The notes: a model not told the origin generated them from the sequence alone. Positions 32,558 to 40,134 are shown, counted from the first letter of the stretch. The stretch is 64,000 bases of DNA from Eupransor demetentiae (GCF_963930865.1 NZ_CAWVOH010000002.1:1-64000); one strand, 5' to 3'. Program-made: numbers and translations.

Positions 32558-33552
32558 TTGAATACCTCCCCATTTTTCTGGGCCTTTTGAACGAGTGAGT
32601 CGGGTAGCTGGATACCGAGCTTTTCAGCTTCCGCCGTGTTCACCACGTAAACACCCTTGGTAACTGAGCGAACTGGCATGTTAGCAGGCTTCTTACCCTT
32701 CAAAATTTCGCCAGCCATCAGACCGGATTGGTAACCGATGTCGTATTGGCTAGTCGAATAGGTTGCTAGGCCACCTTCCTTAACCATGGTGTCCATGGCG
32801 GGGATGACGGGCACGTTTGCGGCATTGGTAACCGCAACCAAGGTCTTCATAGCTGAGGCAACGCTGTTGTCCTGTGGGGCATAAACGACGTCAACTTGGC
32901 TAGCCATGGTTTGCGCGACCTGCTGCATGTCATTAGTAGAAGAAATGGTGTAAAGCTTAACCTTGTAGCCTGCGGCTTTGGCAAGTTTGGCCATTTTCTT
33001 GGCATGATAGGTACCACCGTGATCAGAAGTCGTGTAAATAATACCCATGGTCTTGGCCTTGGGAACGACTTCCTTGATAACTTGGAGGTGCTGTTCGAGG
33101 GGCGAATCACCGGAAGTTCCCGTGATGTTGGCGCCAGGGTGCTTGATTGATTTCACCAATTCAGCACCGACAGGGTCAGTGACGCCTGCAAGTACAACGG
33201 GTGACTGACCGTTAGCTACTTTGGCTAGGGACAAAACGGATGGGGTAGCGATGCCGACGGTGAGGGCGGCATTTTCATTTGAGAAATTTTGGGCCATCGT
33301 CTTCAAGTTTGACTGGTTAGCTTGGGCGTTTTGGTAGTCGATTTTGACCGTCTTGCCGTTGACGTAACCTTCGTGCTTGAGACCGTCGACAACACCCTGA
33401 TGGATTTGATCCAAGGCGGGGTGGGTCACGAGTTGGAGGATTCCAACTGTGGGCATCTTGCCTGATTTACCGGAGTTACCCCCAGTTTGGAAAAAGGCGA
33501 AAATCAGGAAGGCTGCTACGGCAGCGATGCAGGTAATAAGGCGTTTGTTCAT
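32554..33552 (-). CDS. TrpX-like substrate-binding protein (COG2984)
   Basis: 332 residues. The first 25 residues form a membrane segment (LITCIAAVAAFLIFAFF), followed by a Gly/Ser/Lys linker and a two-lobe periplasmic-binding fold (VGILQLVTHPALDQIHQGVV onward). Family members in streptococci import tryptophan; other substrates are possible. No usable lipobox Cys follows the hydrophobic stretch, so it may stay anchored by its uncleaved helix. ATG 33552 with GGGAG 8 nt upstream. Preceded by a structured leader RNA. Confidence 0.88.
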   Translation of the reverse strand: MNKRLITCIAAVAAFLIFAFFQTGGNSGKSGKMPTVGILQLVTHPALDQIHQGVVDGLKHEGYVNGKTVKIDYQNAQANQSNLKTMAQNFSNENAALTVGIATPSVLSLAKVANGQSPVVLAGVTDPVGAELVKSIKHPGANITGTSGDSPLEQHLQVIKEVVPKAKTMGIIYTTSDHGGTYHAKKMAKLAKAAGYKVKLYTISSTNDMQQVAQTMASQVDVVYAPQDNSVASAMKTLVAVTNAANVPVIPAMDTMVKEGGLATYSTSQYDIGYQSGLMAGEILKGKKPANMPVRSVTKGVYVVNTAEAEKLGIQLPDSLVQKAQKNGEVFK

Positions 33553-33788
33553 AAGATTTCTCCCAAAATAAAAGGCTTCGTCCACCCGCAGGTTTTCAAA
33601 GCCAAAAAGAAAAGCCTGCAGGGGATTCCCATACAGACTTCTGTGCATTGCAAATTAGCCGGTAGGGACAATACTGATTGTCTCAGCTTGTCCTATCGGA
33701 AAGCTGATTACCGGCGCCACCAAAGACGATTAACTTGTGCGGTCTTAATCAACATGAATGCTTGCTCCAAAGTCTTGAATATGTTGTA
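33553..33788 (-). promoter_or_regulatory. Structured leader with attenuator upstream of the TrpXYZ-type operon (class unknown)
   Basis: About 235 nt of untranslated leader. A three-way junction is closed by GCCGGTA/TACCGGC (33658-33664 with 33709-33715) and holds two hairpins, CAGCTT/AAGCTG (33684-33706) and GACAAT/ATTGTC (33667-33682). Nearer the gene, GGCTT/AAGCC (33574-33603) followed on the minus strand by T-rich sequence looks like a terminator, and an overlapping stem CCC-GCAGG/CCTGCGGG could compete with it. This is the layout of a riboswitch or attenuator. A canonical T-box sequence is absent. Confidence 0.6.
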
Positions 33789-33817
33789 AGCTTACTGGAT
33801 TGTTGGGGCGTTGTCAA
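33789..33817 (-). promoter_or_regulatory. Promoter of the TrpXYZ-type operon
   Basis: Minus-strand TTGACA (forward 33812-33817), 17 bp, weak -10 TAAGCT (forward 33789-33794), placed just upstream of the structured leader. Confidence 0.65.
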
Positions 33818-33884
33818 GTTTTATGGGGAGGTTCTAATGTGTGATAAAATCTGTTTATTGTTTTGCAAATCAAAGGAGTCCACC

Positions 33885-34217
33885 ATGGCCAACGACAACT
33901 TTAACGAATGCCCCGTTACTTATACCCTCGACATTATCAATTCTCGTTGGCGGATTTTCATCATCAATGCGCTCCTGCACGATAAGCAGCGTAATTCCGA
34001 ACTACTAAAATTGCTACCAAATATTTCGCAGAAGGTTTTAACTGAAAATCTTCGATTTCTTGAAGAAAAGAAAATTATTCGTCGTGTCGTTTATCCAGTT
34101 ATGCCACCCAAAGTGGAGTATGAATTGACGGAATTGGGTGAGAGCATTCGCCCGTTGATCAATCAAATCTATGAATGGGGTACAAAGTACAAGTCCGAGA
34201 CGCAACCAGAACAATAA
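33885..34217 (+). CDS. HxlR-family transcriptional regulator
   Basis: 110 residues, the usual size. Winged helix with CPVTYTLDIINSRWRIFIIN and the family Cys near the N-terminus (Cys8), which in HypR/YodB relatives senses electrophiles or oxidants. ATG 33885 is set by AAAGGAG 6 nt upstream; the upstream in-frame region overlaps the trpX leader. It precedes two oxidoreductase genes on the same strand, plausible targets, but a strong terminator separates them. Confidence 0.88.
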   Translation: MANDNFNECPVTYTLDIINSRWRIFIINALLHDKQRNSELLKLLPNISQKVLTENLRFLEEKKIIRRVVYPVMPPKVEYELTELGESIRPLINQIYEWGTKYKSETQPEQ

Positions 34218-34264
34218 GACACCTTGAGGTAAGTAGGTTACTTCAAAGTGCCTTATTGTTTTTT
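34213..34264 (+). terminator. hxlR terminator (20-bp stem)
   Basis: Arms 34213-34232 and 34238-34257 pair over 20 positions with two mismatches, loop about 5 nt, then T6. Starts within the last codons of hxlR. Confidence 0.85.
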
Positions 34265-34324
34265 ATTTGTTGTTAAGTAAGCTATTTCTAGGACGTCCTT
34301 TTAATTAGGAAAGGAAAAATAGTT

Positions 34325-34963
34325 ATGAAAATAGGAATCATTGGCGCTACGGGAAAGTTAGGAAGCATCCTAACTAAAAAGTTGGCGATTGACGGCGAGG
34401 ATGTCACAGCAATTGTACGTCATCCCGAAAGGCTAAATTCTCGAAAAAATATTCATATTTTGAACAAAGATTTGTTTGATTTGAAGCCCGAAGATGTTCA
34501 GATTTTTGATGTGGTTATTTCGACTTATGGTCCGAGTGTTGATAAACCTCAACAGTTAGTTGATGCCATGCAACATTTAGCCGACATTTTTTCAGAGCAA
34601 AAAATAAAACTTGTTGTGACTGGCGGAGTCGGGCCGTTGTATCTAGATAATAGTAAGAATTTGCGTGTGGCTGACTCCACCGATGTGCCAAAACCCTTTG
34701 TGGCTTTAGCAAAAGCAGAAGCAAAATCCTTCGATATTTTGAAGCAAGCTTACAATGTCGACTGGCTCTATTTTGCTCCAGCATTTGAGCTGTCTACGAA
34801 TCGCGCTTCAGCACTGGAGTACGTGATTTCAGGCGATGTTTTAAGGTTTGCCGATGATGGTACGAGCTCGTTATCGTACGAATTGTATGCTGATGCAATT
34901 GTCAATTTGATTCAAACAAAACCATCAATCAGCCATGAAATTATTTCCGTTTCAGAAAAATAG
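34325..34963 (+). CDS. NAD(P)-binding NmrA/YwnB-like oxidoreductase
   Basis: 212 residues, atypical short-chain dehydrogenase. Starts with MKIGIIGATGKLGSILTKKL (GxxGxxG dinucleotide motif), keeps a substrate-side segment LVVTGGVGPLYLD (about 96-108), and lacks the YxxxK catalytic pair of classical SDRs. Such proteins often sit beside HxlR regulators. RBS GGAAAGG upstream. Followed 9 bp later by the second dehydrogenase gene, so these two form an operon. Confidence 0.8.
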   Translation: MKIGIIGATGKLGSILTKKLAIDGEDVTAIVRHPERLNSRKNIHILNKDLFDLKPEDVQIFDVVISTYGPSVDKPQQLVDAMQHLADIFSEQKIKLVVTGGVGPLYLDNSKNLRVADSTDVPKPFVALAKAEAKSFDILKQAYNVDWLYFAPAFELSTNRASALEYVISGDVLRFADDGTSSLSYELYADAIVNLIQTKPSISHEIISVSEK

Positions 34964-34972
34964 GGTGAGTTC

Positions 34973-35701
34973 TTGAAGAAAAATATTGTCATAACTGGCG
35001 GCACATCTGGTGTCGGCCTCGCCATCGCAAGAGATTTGGATGATGGCGAAAATGAAATAATGATTGTCGGAAGAAGCAGGGAGCATGGGCTTGAGTCATT
35101 AAATTCACTTTCTAATCAAGTTCATTTTTTCCAGGCGGACTTGACCTTGGATTCAGATATTGAAGAATTACGAAACATAATAGTAGAAAAATTTGCTAGA
35201 GTGGATAGCCTAATTTTAAGCGCTGGGGTTATGCCAAAGAATACGAAAGAAAATATTGCTGTTAATTTGGTTAGCCATTATCGAGTGGCAATTGAACTTG
35301 CGCCGCTGCTTAACAACGGACGAGTTCTGCTCGTGTCTGGCAATCCTCGAGCAGTGACAACGATGCCCATCTGCGAAAGCCAAAGTACTCGCATGGAAGT
35401 GGCAGGATGGATTGTCACTCATAAGACATTATTAATGATTTATTTGGCGAATGAGCTACGTAGTCGGAATATTTCCGTTAACACTTTCTTCCCAGGTGAT
35501 GTCCGGTCAAACTTGATGCCTTACACGCGCGATTTGTTAAAAACAGATGTTCTAATCGGAAAATATCTGGTCCTTGATCAAAATATTGAGGGTGTTACCG
35601 GAAAGTTTTTTGATGAAAACGGAGCAGAAGTCACCATGAATCCTAAAAAGTACAACTATAAAAAAGCGCAGGAAGTGTTGGCGTCCTATTTACCAATATA
35701 A
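34973..35701 (+). CDS. Short-chain dehydrogenase/reductase
   Basis: 242 residues. GGTSGVGLAIARDL near the N-terminus is the TGxxxGxG cofactor motif, LILSAGVMP (about 80-88) the NNAG-equivalent. The usual YxxxK catalytic motif is not clear: the region reads VAGWIVTHKTLLMIYL, with Trp at the Tyr position relative to the Lys, so activity is uncertain. TTG start at 34973 with GGTGAG close upstream. Second gene of the operon. Confidence 0.75.
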   Translation: MKKNIVITGGTSGVGLAIARDLDDGENEIMIVGRSREHGLESLNSLSNQVHFFQADLTLDSDIEELRNIIVEKFARVDSLILSAGVMPKNTKENIAVNLVSHYRVAIELAPLLNNGRVLLVSGNPRAVTTMPICESQSTRMEVAGWIVTHKTLLMIYLANELRSRNISVNTFFPGDVRSNLMPYTRDLLKTDVLIGKYLVLDQNIEGVTGKFFDENGAEVTMNPKKYNYKKAQEVLASYLPI

Positions 35702-35733
35702 AAACCACCGAAATTAACTTCGGTGGTTTTTTA
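35701..35733. terminator. Bidirectional terminator
   Basis: AAAACCACCGAA / TTCGGTGGTTTT stem (35701-35730) with T-run; shared by the SDR gene and the converging small gene. Confidence 0.92.
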
Positions 35734-35961
35734 AATCGCTAATTTTTCAACTTCACTTACTGGTAACAATTTGTATTTCAAAATCATTTTGATGGCGTAA
35801 GGGTATAAACTTCCATGCATTACCACGGGATCGTTTTTCGATATTTCGCCATCAGCCACGTATTTTTCAGCAAATGGCCCTACAATTGCAGGGTCAAGAT
35901 TGAAGGATGCTTGAGCATCACTTGTGAGTCCCTCAATCATATATTTCTTTCCAGTAGTCAT
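35731..35961 (-). CDS. Small uncharacterised soluble protein
   Basis: 76 residues, starting MTTGKKYMIEGLTSDAQASF. No signal peptide or membrane helix; mixed alpha/beta composition. RBS AAGGAGG with good spacing. Own promoter carrying a perfect palindrome. Family not recognised. Confidence 0.7.
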   Translation of the reverse strand: MTTGKKYMIEGLTSDAQASFNLDPAIVGPFAEKYVADGEISKNDPVVMHGSLYPYAIKMILKYKLLPVSEVEKLAI

Positions 35962-35987
35962 GATAGCACCTCCTTGTGTACGTCTCT

Positions 35988-36016
35988 ATAATCGTTATTT
36001 ATAACGGTCTCGTCAA
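35988..36016 (-). promoter_or_regulatory. Promoter with palindromic operator for the small soluble protein
   Basis: Minus-strand TTGACG (forward 36011-36016), 17 bp, GATTAT (forward 35988-35993). The palindrome CGTTAT-TT-ATAACG (35993-36006) fills the spacer, where a bound repressor would block RNA polymerase. Confidence 0.65.
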
Positions 36017-36039
36017 CATTTGTCTATAGTTTTATCCGC

Positions 36040-36113
36040 TTATGCCCGAAAATCAGCCAATTATGCCAAAAACTAGACGATTTCCACTATGTGACGTAAA
36101 CGCTCGTTACAAT
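36040..36113 (+). promoter_or_regulatory. LytTR-like operator and promoter 1
   Basis: Direct repeat TTATGCC at 36040-36046 and 36061-36067, period 21 bp. The -10 TACAAT is at 36108-36113, 47 bp from the start of the second repeat, and no -35 is recognisable. The period of two helical turns and weak -35 are typical of promoters activated by LytTR response regulators. Drives the small membrane protein at 36153. Confidence 0.65.
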
Positions 36114-36152
36114 TGAAAAAGTAAAAATCAATAGATTGCGAGTTACCCACCC

Positions 36153-36398
36153 ATGACAAAAACAAATGTCTTTGCTTTGAAAAGCGCTCTTGCTGGATTC
36201 TTGATTGCCTGCGTCGTTTTGGCAATTTTTGCCTTCTTTAAACCGCTAACAGCTATGAACTATGCCTTTCCTTTTTTGATGGCCTTGGGATCTTTCCTCT
36301 ATGGAAGGTACGTTCAGAACAAGGAAGAAAGAATTGACTTGAACTTGGTGTTGATGGCGATTACGTTGGTCTTTGCTTTTGGAAGTTTGGGTCTCTGA
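36153..36398 (+). CDS. Small three-helix membrane protein
   Basis: 81 residues. Three hydrophobic segments: about 11-30 (LAGFLIACVVLAIFAFF), 34-50 and 60-80. A short basic/acidic loop NKEERIDLN separates the last two. No clear RBS precedes ATG 36153. Controlled by operator 1. By size and context it could be an immunity or accessory protein; that is inference. Family not recognised. Confidence 0.65.
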   Translation: MTKTNVFALKSALAGFLIACVVLAIFAFFKPLTAMNYAFPFLMALGSFLYGRYVQNKEERIDLNLVLMAITLVFAFGSLGL

Positions 36399-36414
36399 TC
36401 CAAAATTCGTTCGC

Positions 36415-36488
36415 TTATGATCCAAATCTGATTAGCTGTGCCAAAAATCGACTAAATGATTTCCTCCTCCGGGAACCCTCGATATGAT
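36415..36488 (+). promoter_or_regulatory. LytTR-like operator and promoter 2
   Basis: Half-sites CTTATGATCC (TTATG at 36415) and CTGTGCC (36436-36442), period 21 bp, with a third related TCTGATCC at 36394. The -10 TATGAT (36483-36488) starts 47 bp after the start of the second half-site, the same distance as in operator 1. GCCAAAAA and GATTTCC are shared downstream of both. TATGATG/CATCATA forms an inverted repeat over the -10 and start site. Confidence 0.65.
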
Positions 36489-36520
36489 GAATACATCATA
36501 AATTAGGAGGAGAAATATTT

Positions 36521-36961
36521 ATGAAGAATTTTGTTAAGTTTGCGGCGGTGACATTGTCAGCCGCTGCAGCATTGTTGACTGGAGTGGCCAATAAGGTGGC
36601 ACACGCAGATGGTGCAGCACCGACGGCGGCTATGACTGTTGCGGTTGCTGATGTGAATGTTCCAGCTTCGGGAGAAGCCGTGGATGTGACACGCGCGAAC
36701 CCGCAGGGTATTTTTCATCAAGGTAAGACTGCTGTTAAATATGTAGGCGGTACTATTGTTCGGATTTACCTAAGTCGAGATGATGCTAAGCGTGCAATTA
36801 CGTCAGGTGCTTCATTGGCCGGTACTTTTATTCCGGCTCCACAAGTTAAGGCAGCTATGGCTGTTTTGGGAGTAGGTGGACAGTATTTCCCTGGTGGAAT
36901 TCAATTTGATTTCAATCCATTTGGTTTTGGTAGCAAAATCTCTAACGTTCATTTTCAATAG
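36521..36961 (+). CDS. Secreted glycine/alanine-rich protein, bacteriocin-like candidate
   Basis: 146 residues. Sec signal peptide: KNFVK n-region, hydrophobic FAAVTLSAAAALLTG, then a likely cut after VAHA (residue 29). The mature 117 residues have no Cys. The middle part reads VGGTIVRIYLSRDDAKRAI, followed by a glycine/alanine-rich hydrophobic stretch (about 93-125) and an aromatic end with FPGGIQFDFNPFGFG. The layout is reminiscent of small secreted glycine-zipper proteins of LAB, some of which accompany bacteriocin loci. Strong RBS AGGAGGAG. Forms an operon with the next gene. Function not established. Confidence 0.7.
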   Translation: MKNFVKFAAVTLSAAAALLTGVANKVAHADGAAPTAAMTVAVADVNVPASGEAVDVTRANPQGIFHQGKTAVKYVGGTIVRIYLSRDDAKRAITSGASLAGTFIPAPQVKAAMAVLGVGGQYFPGGIQFDFNPFGFGSKISNVHFQ

Positions 36962-36994
36962 ATGAGCAGTAATAACTAAAGGAACTTATTCGAT

Positions 36995-37186
36995 ATGATT
37001 GCAATTTTAAAAGACGCATTTAAAGAAATTTCGTTGACGGTGGGCTACTTCTTCATAGCTGTGCTTGCGATTTCATGGGTAGTTCCAGATTTTATGATGA
37101 AAGTTGCTGATCAACGAAATTATCTTACGGTCTTATTTGTACTGATGTTCGTTAGCTTTATTGTCTATCGCAGTCGTAAGAAATAA
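36995..37186 (+). CDS. Small two-helix membrane protein, possible immunity partner
   Basis: 63 residues: amphipathic N-terminus, membrane segments about 15-33 (VGYFFIAVLAISWVVPDF) and 42-58 (YLTVLFVLMFVSFIVY), basic end RSRKK. RBS AAAGGA 11 nt upstream. Located 33 bp after the secreted protein gene, before the terminator. A secreted effector followed by a small basic membrane protein is the usual order of bacteriocin and immunity genes. Family not recognised. Confidence 0.65.
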   Translation: MIAILKDAFKEISLTVGYFFIAVLAISWVVPDFMMKVADQRNYLTVLFVLMFVSFIVYRSRKK

Positions 37187-37210
37187 TTAGTGCGCGGGTT
37201 CAGAGAAGGA

Positions 37211-37240
37211 AAGAGCTTCCTATTATAGGAAGCTCTTTTT
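37211..37240 (+). terminator. Terminator of the secreted-protein operon
   Basis: AAGAGCTTCCTA / TAGGAAGCTCTT (37211-37237) then T6. Confidence 0.92.
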
Positions 37241-37277
37241 TAGTGTTAGAATGGTTTAAATGACGAAGGGAGCAATT

Positions 37278-37664
37278 ATGTCTTCTAATAACCTTTTAAA
37301 AGATACGGTCTGGGTTGCCCTTGGTGGCGCAGTTGGCGGTGGCTTACGCTTTTTGCTGGGCCAAGTTCCGCTGATTGGTTCCCTTCCTTGGATGACCATG
37401 TTGATCAACTGGTTGGGTGCTTTCTGCTTGGCCTTTCTTGGAACATATTTGTCAGAAAATGACAGCCCGTTTAAACCCTGGGAAAGCGTCATTGGAACTG
37501 GTGTTCTGGGTGGTTTCACGACCTTTTCCACGATGATTCTTAATTATTATCAAGAAAGTCTTTTTGTCGGCATCATTTACCTACTGGCAACAGTCATTGG
37601 GGGAATGATCATGGTCCGTATCGGACAGCAGTCTGCTCATAAAGTAGGAGGCCAGCATGTTTGA
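37278..37664 (+). CDS. crcB1: Fluoride channel Fluc subunit 1 (CrcB)
   Basis: 128 residues, four membrane helices. Family motifs GGAVGGGLRFLLG (about 13-25), the pore Asn in LINWLGAF (about 43) and GVLGGFTTFSTMILN (about 74-88) are present. Exports fluoride as a dual-topology or heteromeric channel. ATG 37278 chosen for GGGAG 6 nt upstream. Overlaps the second crcB by 8 bp; paired genes are usual in Firmicutes and imply a heterodimer. No fluoride riboswitch is visible. Confidence 0.92.
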   Translation: MSSNNLLKDTVWVALGGAVGGGLRFLLGQVPLIGSLPWMTMLINWLGAFCLAFLGTYLSENDSPFKPWESVIGTGVLGGFTTFSTMILNYYQESLFVGIIYLLATVIGGMIMVRIGQQSAHKVGGQHV

Positions 37665-38007
37665 AAAACTCTTACTTGCCATGTTGGGTGCGGGCATCGG
37701 AACGGCTATCCGCTTCTTAATTATTGCTGCTTGGCCAAGTCAGCCTAAGTACTTTACCGCTATTCTAGGAGTTAATGTCTTGGGCGCCGCAGCAATGGGT
37801 CTGCTCTATGGTGCGCAGATTAATGACACGAACTTCCTCTTCCTAGGAACTGGCATCCTGGGTGGACTAACTACTTTTTCAACCATGATGACTCAATCAG
37901 CGCAACATGACCAATTAAGCCGTCAAATCGGTTATTTATGCCTACAAGTGCTACTCGGCATGCTGGCTTTTGCCCTCGCCGCCATGTGCGCACCTGCACT
38001 TTTCTAA
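37657..38007 (+). CDS. crcB2: Fluoride channel Fluc subunit 2 (CrcB)
   Basis: 116 residues, four membrane helices. GAGIGTAIRFLII, VNVLGAAAMG (pore Asn) and GILGGLTTFSTMMTQ are the equivalents of the motifs in the first subunit. RBS AGGAGG inside the end of crcB1. The two proteins are expected to insert in opposite orientation. Confidence 0.92.
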   Translation: MFEKLLLAMLGAGIGTAIRFLIIAAWPSQPKYFTAILGVNVLGAAAMGLLYGAQINDTNFLFLGTGILGGLTTFSTMMTQSAQHDQLSRQIGYLCLQVLLGMLAFALAAMCAPALF

Positions 38008-38043
38008 TATGCTATAGTACTCAATATTGTGAGGTAAAGAAAA

Positions 38044-38925
38044 ATGAGTAAAATCGCTGTCATTATCGACTCTTCAGCCGCCATCCCAGCGGAAAAACGA
38101 AATCATTACCATCTATTTCAAGTCGACGTGCCCATCCTTTTCGGTGACGAAACCTATTTAGGCGACAAGGACATTCATTCCCTGGGCCAGCTGGTGGACA
38201 TGATTAAGGAAAAGAAGGTCTTGCCAACCACGTCCCAACCAACGCCGGGACAGTGGGAACAAGCCCTTAACGATGCCAAAAATGCCGGTTATGACCAAGC
38301 GGTGATTATCACTTTGTCATCCGGAATTTCAGGCGCCTTCCAAACCGCTACGCTCGTGGCACAGGGTTACGAAGGCATGGGTCGCGTTGAAGTTTTGGAT
38401 TCACGTTTGACCAACATGGGGGCTGGTGAACAAGCGATTTTGGCCTCCGTCCTGGCTGAAAAGGGTCATGACATGGACGAAATTTTGACTAAAGTCGCAG
38501 AATTGCGTGCTAGCTTAGATGTTCGCTTCGTGGTCAACGACATTTCCCATTTGCAGCGAACAGGTCGCTTGTCACGCGGTCAGGCTTTGATTGGTGGTTT
38601 GCTAAACATTAAACCTCTGCTAGCTTTCGATATTGAAGGTGACGGTAAAATCGGTGCCGTTGGCCGTGCTCGTAAAATGTCAGGTGCCCGTCTTGAAATC
38701 AAGACGGCGCTCGACGAATACTTGCGCAAAATCAACTATCCGGTGCGCGCCTATGTCGTCGACGGAAATAACCCTAAGCTGGGGGACAAATGGCTCAAGG
38801 AATTCCAAACAGAATATCCAGCCATCCAGTTCGAACGGGCTAGCATGGATCCAGTCATTGGGGTTCACACTGGTGACGGTGGGATGGCCCTCATTTGGTC
38901 GCGCGATTGGGAATCAATGGTATAA
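38044..38925 (+). CDS. DegV-family fatty-acid-binding protein (FakB type)
   Basis: 293 residues. Starts KIAVIIDSSAAIP, contains TTSQPTPGQW (about 60-69), the lipid carboxylate-binding TS motif, then LSSGISGAFQTA (about 98-109), both standard for DegV. Family members present a fatty acid to the kinase FakA for incorporation into phospholipid. RBS GAGGT before ATG. Single gene. Confidence 0.9.
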   Translation: MSKIAVIIDSSAAIPAEKRNHYHLFQVDVPILFGDETYLGDKDIHSLGQLVDMIKEKKVLPTTSQPTPGQWEQALNDAKNAGYDQAVIITLSSGISGAFQTATLVAQGYEGMGRVEVLDSRLTNMGAGEQAILASVLAEKGHDMDEILTKVAELRASLDVRFVVNDISHLQRTGRLSRGQALIGGLLNIKPLLAFDIEGDGKIGAVGRARKMSGARLEIKTALDEYLRKINYPVRAYVVDGNNPKLGDKWLKEFQTEYPAIQFERASMDPVIGVHTGDGGMALIWSRDWESMV

Positions 38926-38937
38926 ATTAAACTTAAA

Positions 38938-38970
38938 AAAACAGCCTCCGCTGCCGCGGAAGCTGTTTTT
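38938..38970. terminator. Bidirectional terminator
   Basis: ACAGC and TCCGC pair with GCGGA and GCTGT (38941-38965), A-tract before, T5 after. Confidence 0.85.
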
Positions 38971-38992
38971 AGTTTACAATAGTTGTAATCGC

Positions 38993-39346
38993 TTACTTGC
39001 TGGTGTAATCCTTGATGCCCAAGCTAGGGTCAAGTTCACCGTTTTGACCAGACAAGCTGTAGCGCAAGTACTTTGGATCAAGGTCGACCTTCATGTGTTC
39101 GTTCATTTGGTCGAGCGAGTAAGGCTTTGCGTACACGTCGCCCAAGTTGCTTGAAATCTTTGCACCAAATTCGTGCAAATCAGCATCCTTGTTCACAAAG
39201 ACAAGGTTGAATGACAAGGCCAAAGTGCAGTTGGCTTCATCTGAGAATGGTCCAACACCATCGTCGAAGTCTAAAACAATCTTGGCATCGTTCTTCAAGT
39301 ACTTCTGAAGACGGTCCTTAGCAGCATCAGTAAATGTGATATCCAT
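38993..39346 (-). CDS. HesB/YneR-like protein of the Fe-S biosynthesis fold
   Basis: 117 residues starting MDITFTDAAKDRLQKYL, the opening of the HesB-like domain. The three Cys of true A-type Fe-S carriers are missing (the only Cys is in EANCTLA), as in the YneR branch found in lactobacilli, so it is probably not a cluster carrier. ATG 39346 set by AGGAGG 7 nt upstream; the longer frame upstream lacks support. Ends at the shared terminator. Confidence 0.82.
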   Translation of the reverse strand: MDITFTDAAKDRLQKYLKNDAKIVLDFDDGVGPFSDEANCTLALSFNLVFVNKDADLHEFGAKISSNLGDVYAKPYSLDQMNEHMKVDLDPKYLRYSLSGQNGELDPSLGIKDYTSK

Positions 39347-39489
39347 GAGTCTTCCTCCTAAATCAATTTTCATACATAGTATAAGAAAATTTGGGAAGAA
39401 AGTCAATTGGTATAGTTGCGATTTTTATTAAAATAGCGAATCATTTTCGTGTTATCAACCGATAATAAAGCCGAAAGCGAGTCTTTTCC

Positions 39490-40134
39490 ATGCAAAAACG
39501 TTCAAAAACATATCAAATTGTCTATGAGGTTTTAAACGCGTCCACCCACGGCGTTGGTTTTCTCTTAGCTGCCATTGCCGGAATTGCTTTGCTCTTTCAT
39601 ATTTATCACGAGGGGCCGGTTTCTTCCTTAGAGTTGGCTGCTGTCGTGATTTACATTATTAGTATTGCGACCTTCTTGTTAGCTTCGACGCTTTTTCACG
39701 CTTTGATTTTTACCCGGGCCGCGAAACTTTTCCAATTCTTTGACCACGCCGGCATTTACTTGGTGATTTTGGGATCTTATACACCCTTCACCTGGCTCGT
39801 CCTAAAAGGCTGGGTCGGCTGGGCCATCTGGGGAACGATCCTGGCGATGACCATTGCGGGGATGGTTTACGATTTGTTCCTAGTTGGGCGCTGGCCATGG
39901 GTCTCCGTGACCATCTACTTGATCATGGGCTGGTTAATTATTTTGGCCATGCCAATCCTATGGGGTGCCTTGGCTCACACGGCTTTTTGGTTACTACTAG
40001 CTGGTGGGGTGGTTTATTCCCTCGGTACGATCTTTTACCTGATTCCTAAGATCCCGATGGGCCATGTTTACTGGCACGTTTTCGTTTTGGTTGGTGCGGG
40101 CTTGATGTATGCATCAGTTTACATTACTTTGTGA
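39490..40134 (+). CDS. Hemolysin III / PAQR-family membrane protein
   Basis: 214 residues, seven membrane helices. Conserved polar sites of the family are present: NASTHGVGF (about 17-25), STLFHAL (about 66-72), FDHAGIYLVILGSYTPF (about 82-98) and the C-terminal HVYWHVFVL (about 197-205). The spaced Ser/His/Asp residues bind zinc in PAQR relatives. Physiological role in LAB is unclear. RBS weak (GCGAG). Single gene. Confidence 0.88.
   Translation: MQKRSKTYQIVYEVLNASTHGVGFLLAAIAGIALLFHIYHEGPVSSLELAAVVIYIISIATFLLASTLFHALIFTRAAKLFQFFDHAGIYLVILGSYTPFTWLVLKGWVGWAIWGTILAMTIAGMVYDLFLVGRWPWVSVTIYLIMGWLIILAMPILWGALAHTAFWLLLAGGVVYSLGTIFYLIPKIPMGHVYWHVFVLVGAGLMYASVYITL

Noticed and set aside
33553..33788. 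T-box riboswitch before the TrpXYZ-type operon
   Set aside because: GGTGGCGCC and GGGTGGACG resemble pieces of a T-box core, but neither contains TGGNACC nor stands at the base of an antiterminator, and no AGTA or GNTG-type stem I features are seen.
37241..37277. Fluoride riboswitch before crcB
   Set aside because: Only about 37 bp lie between the preceding terminator and the start codon, and no pseudoknot-type motif is present.
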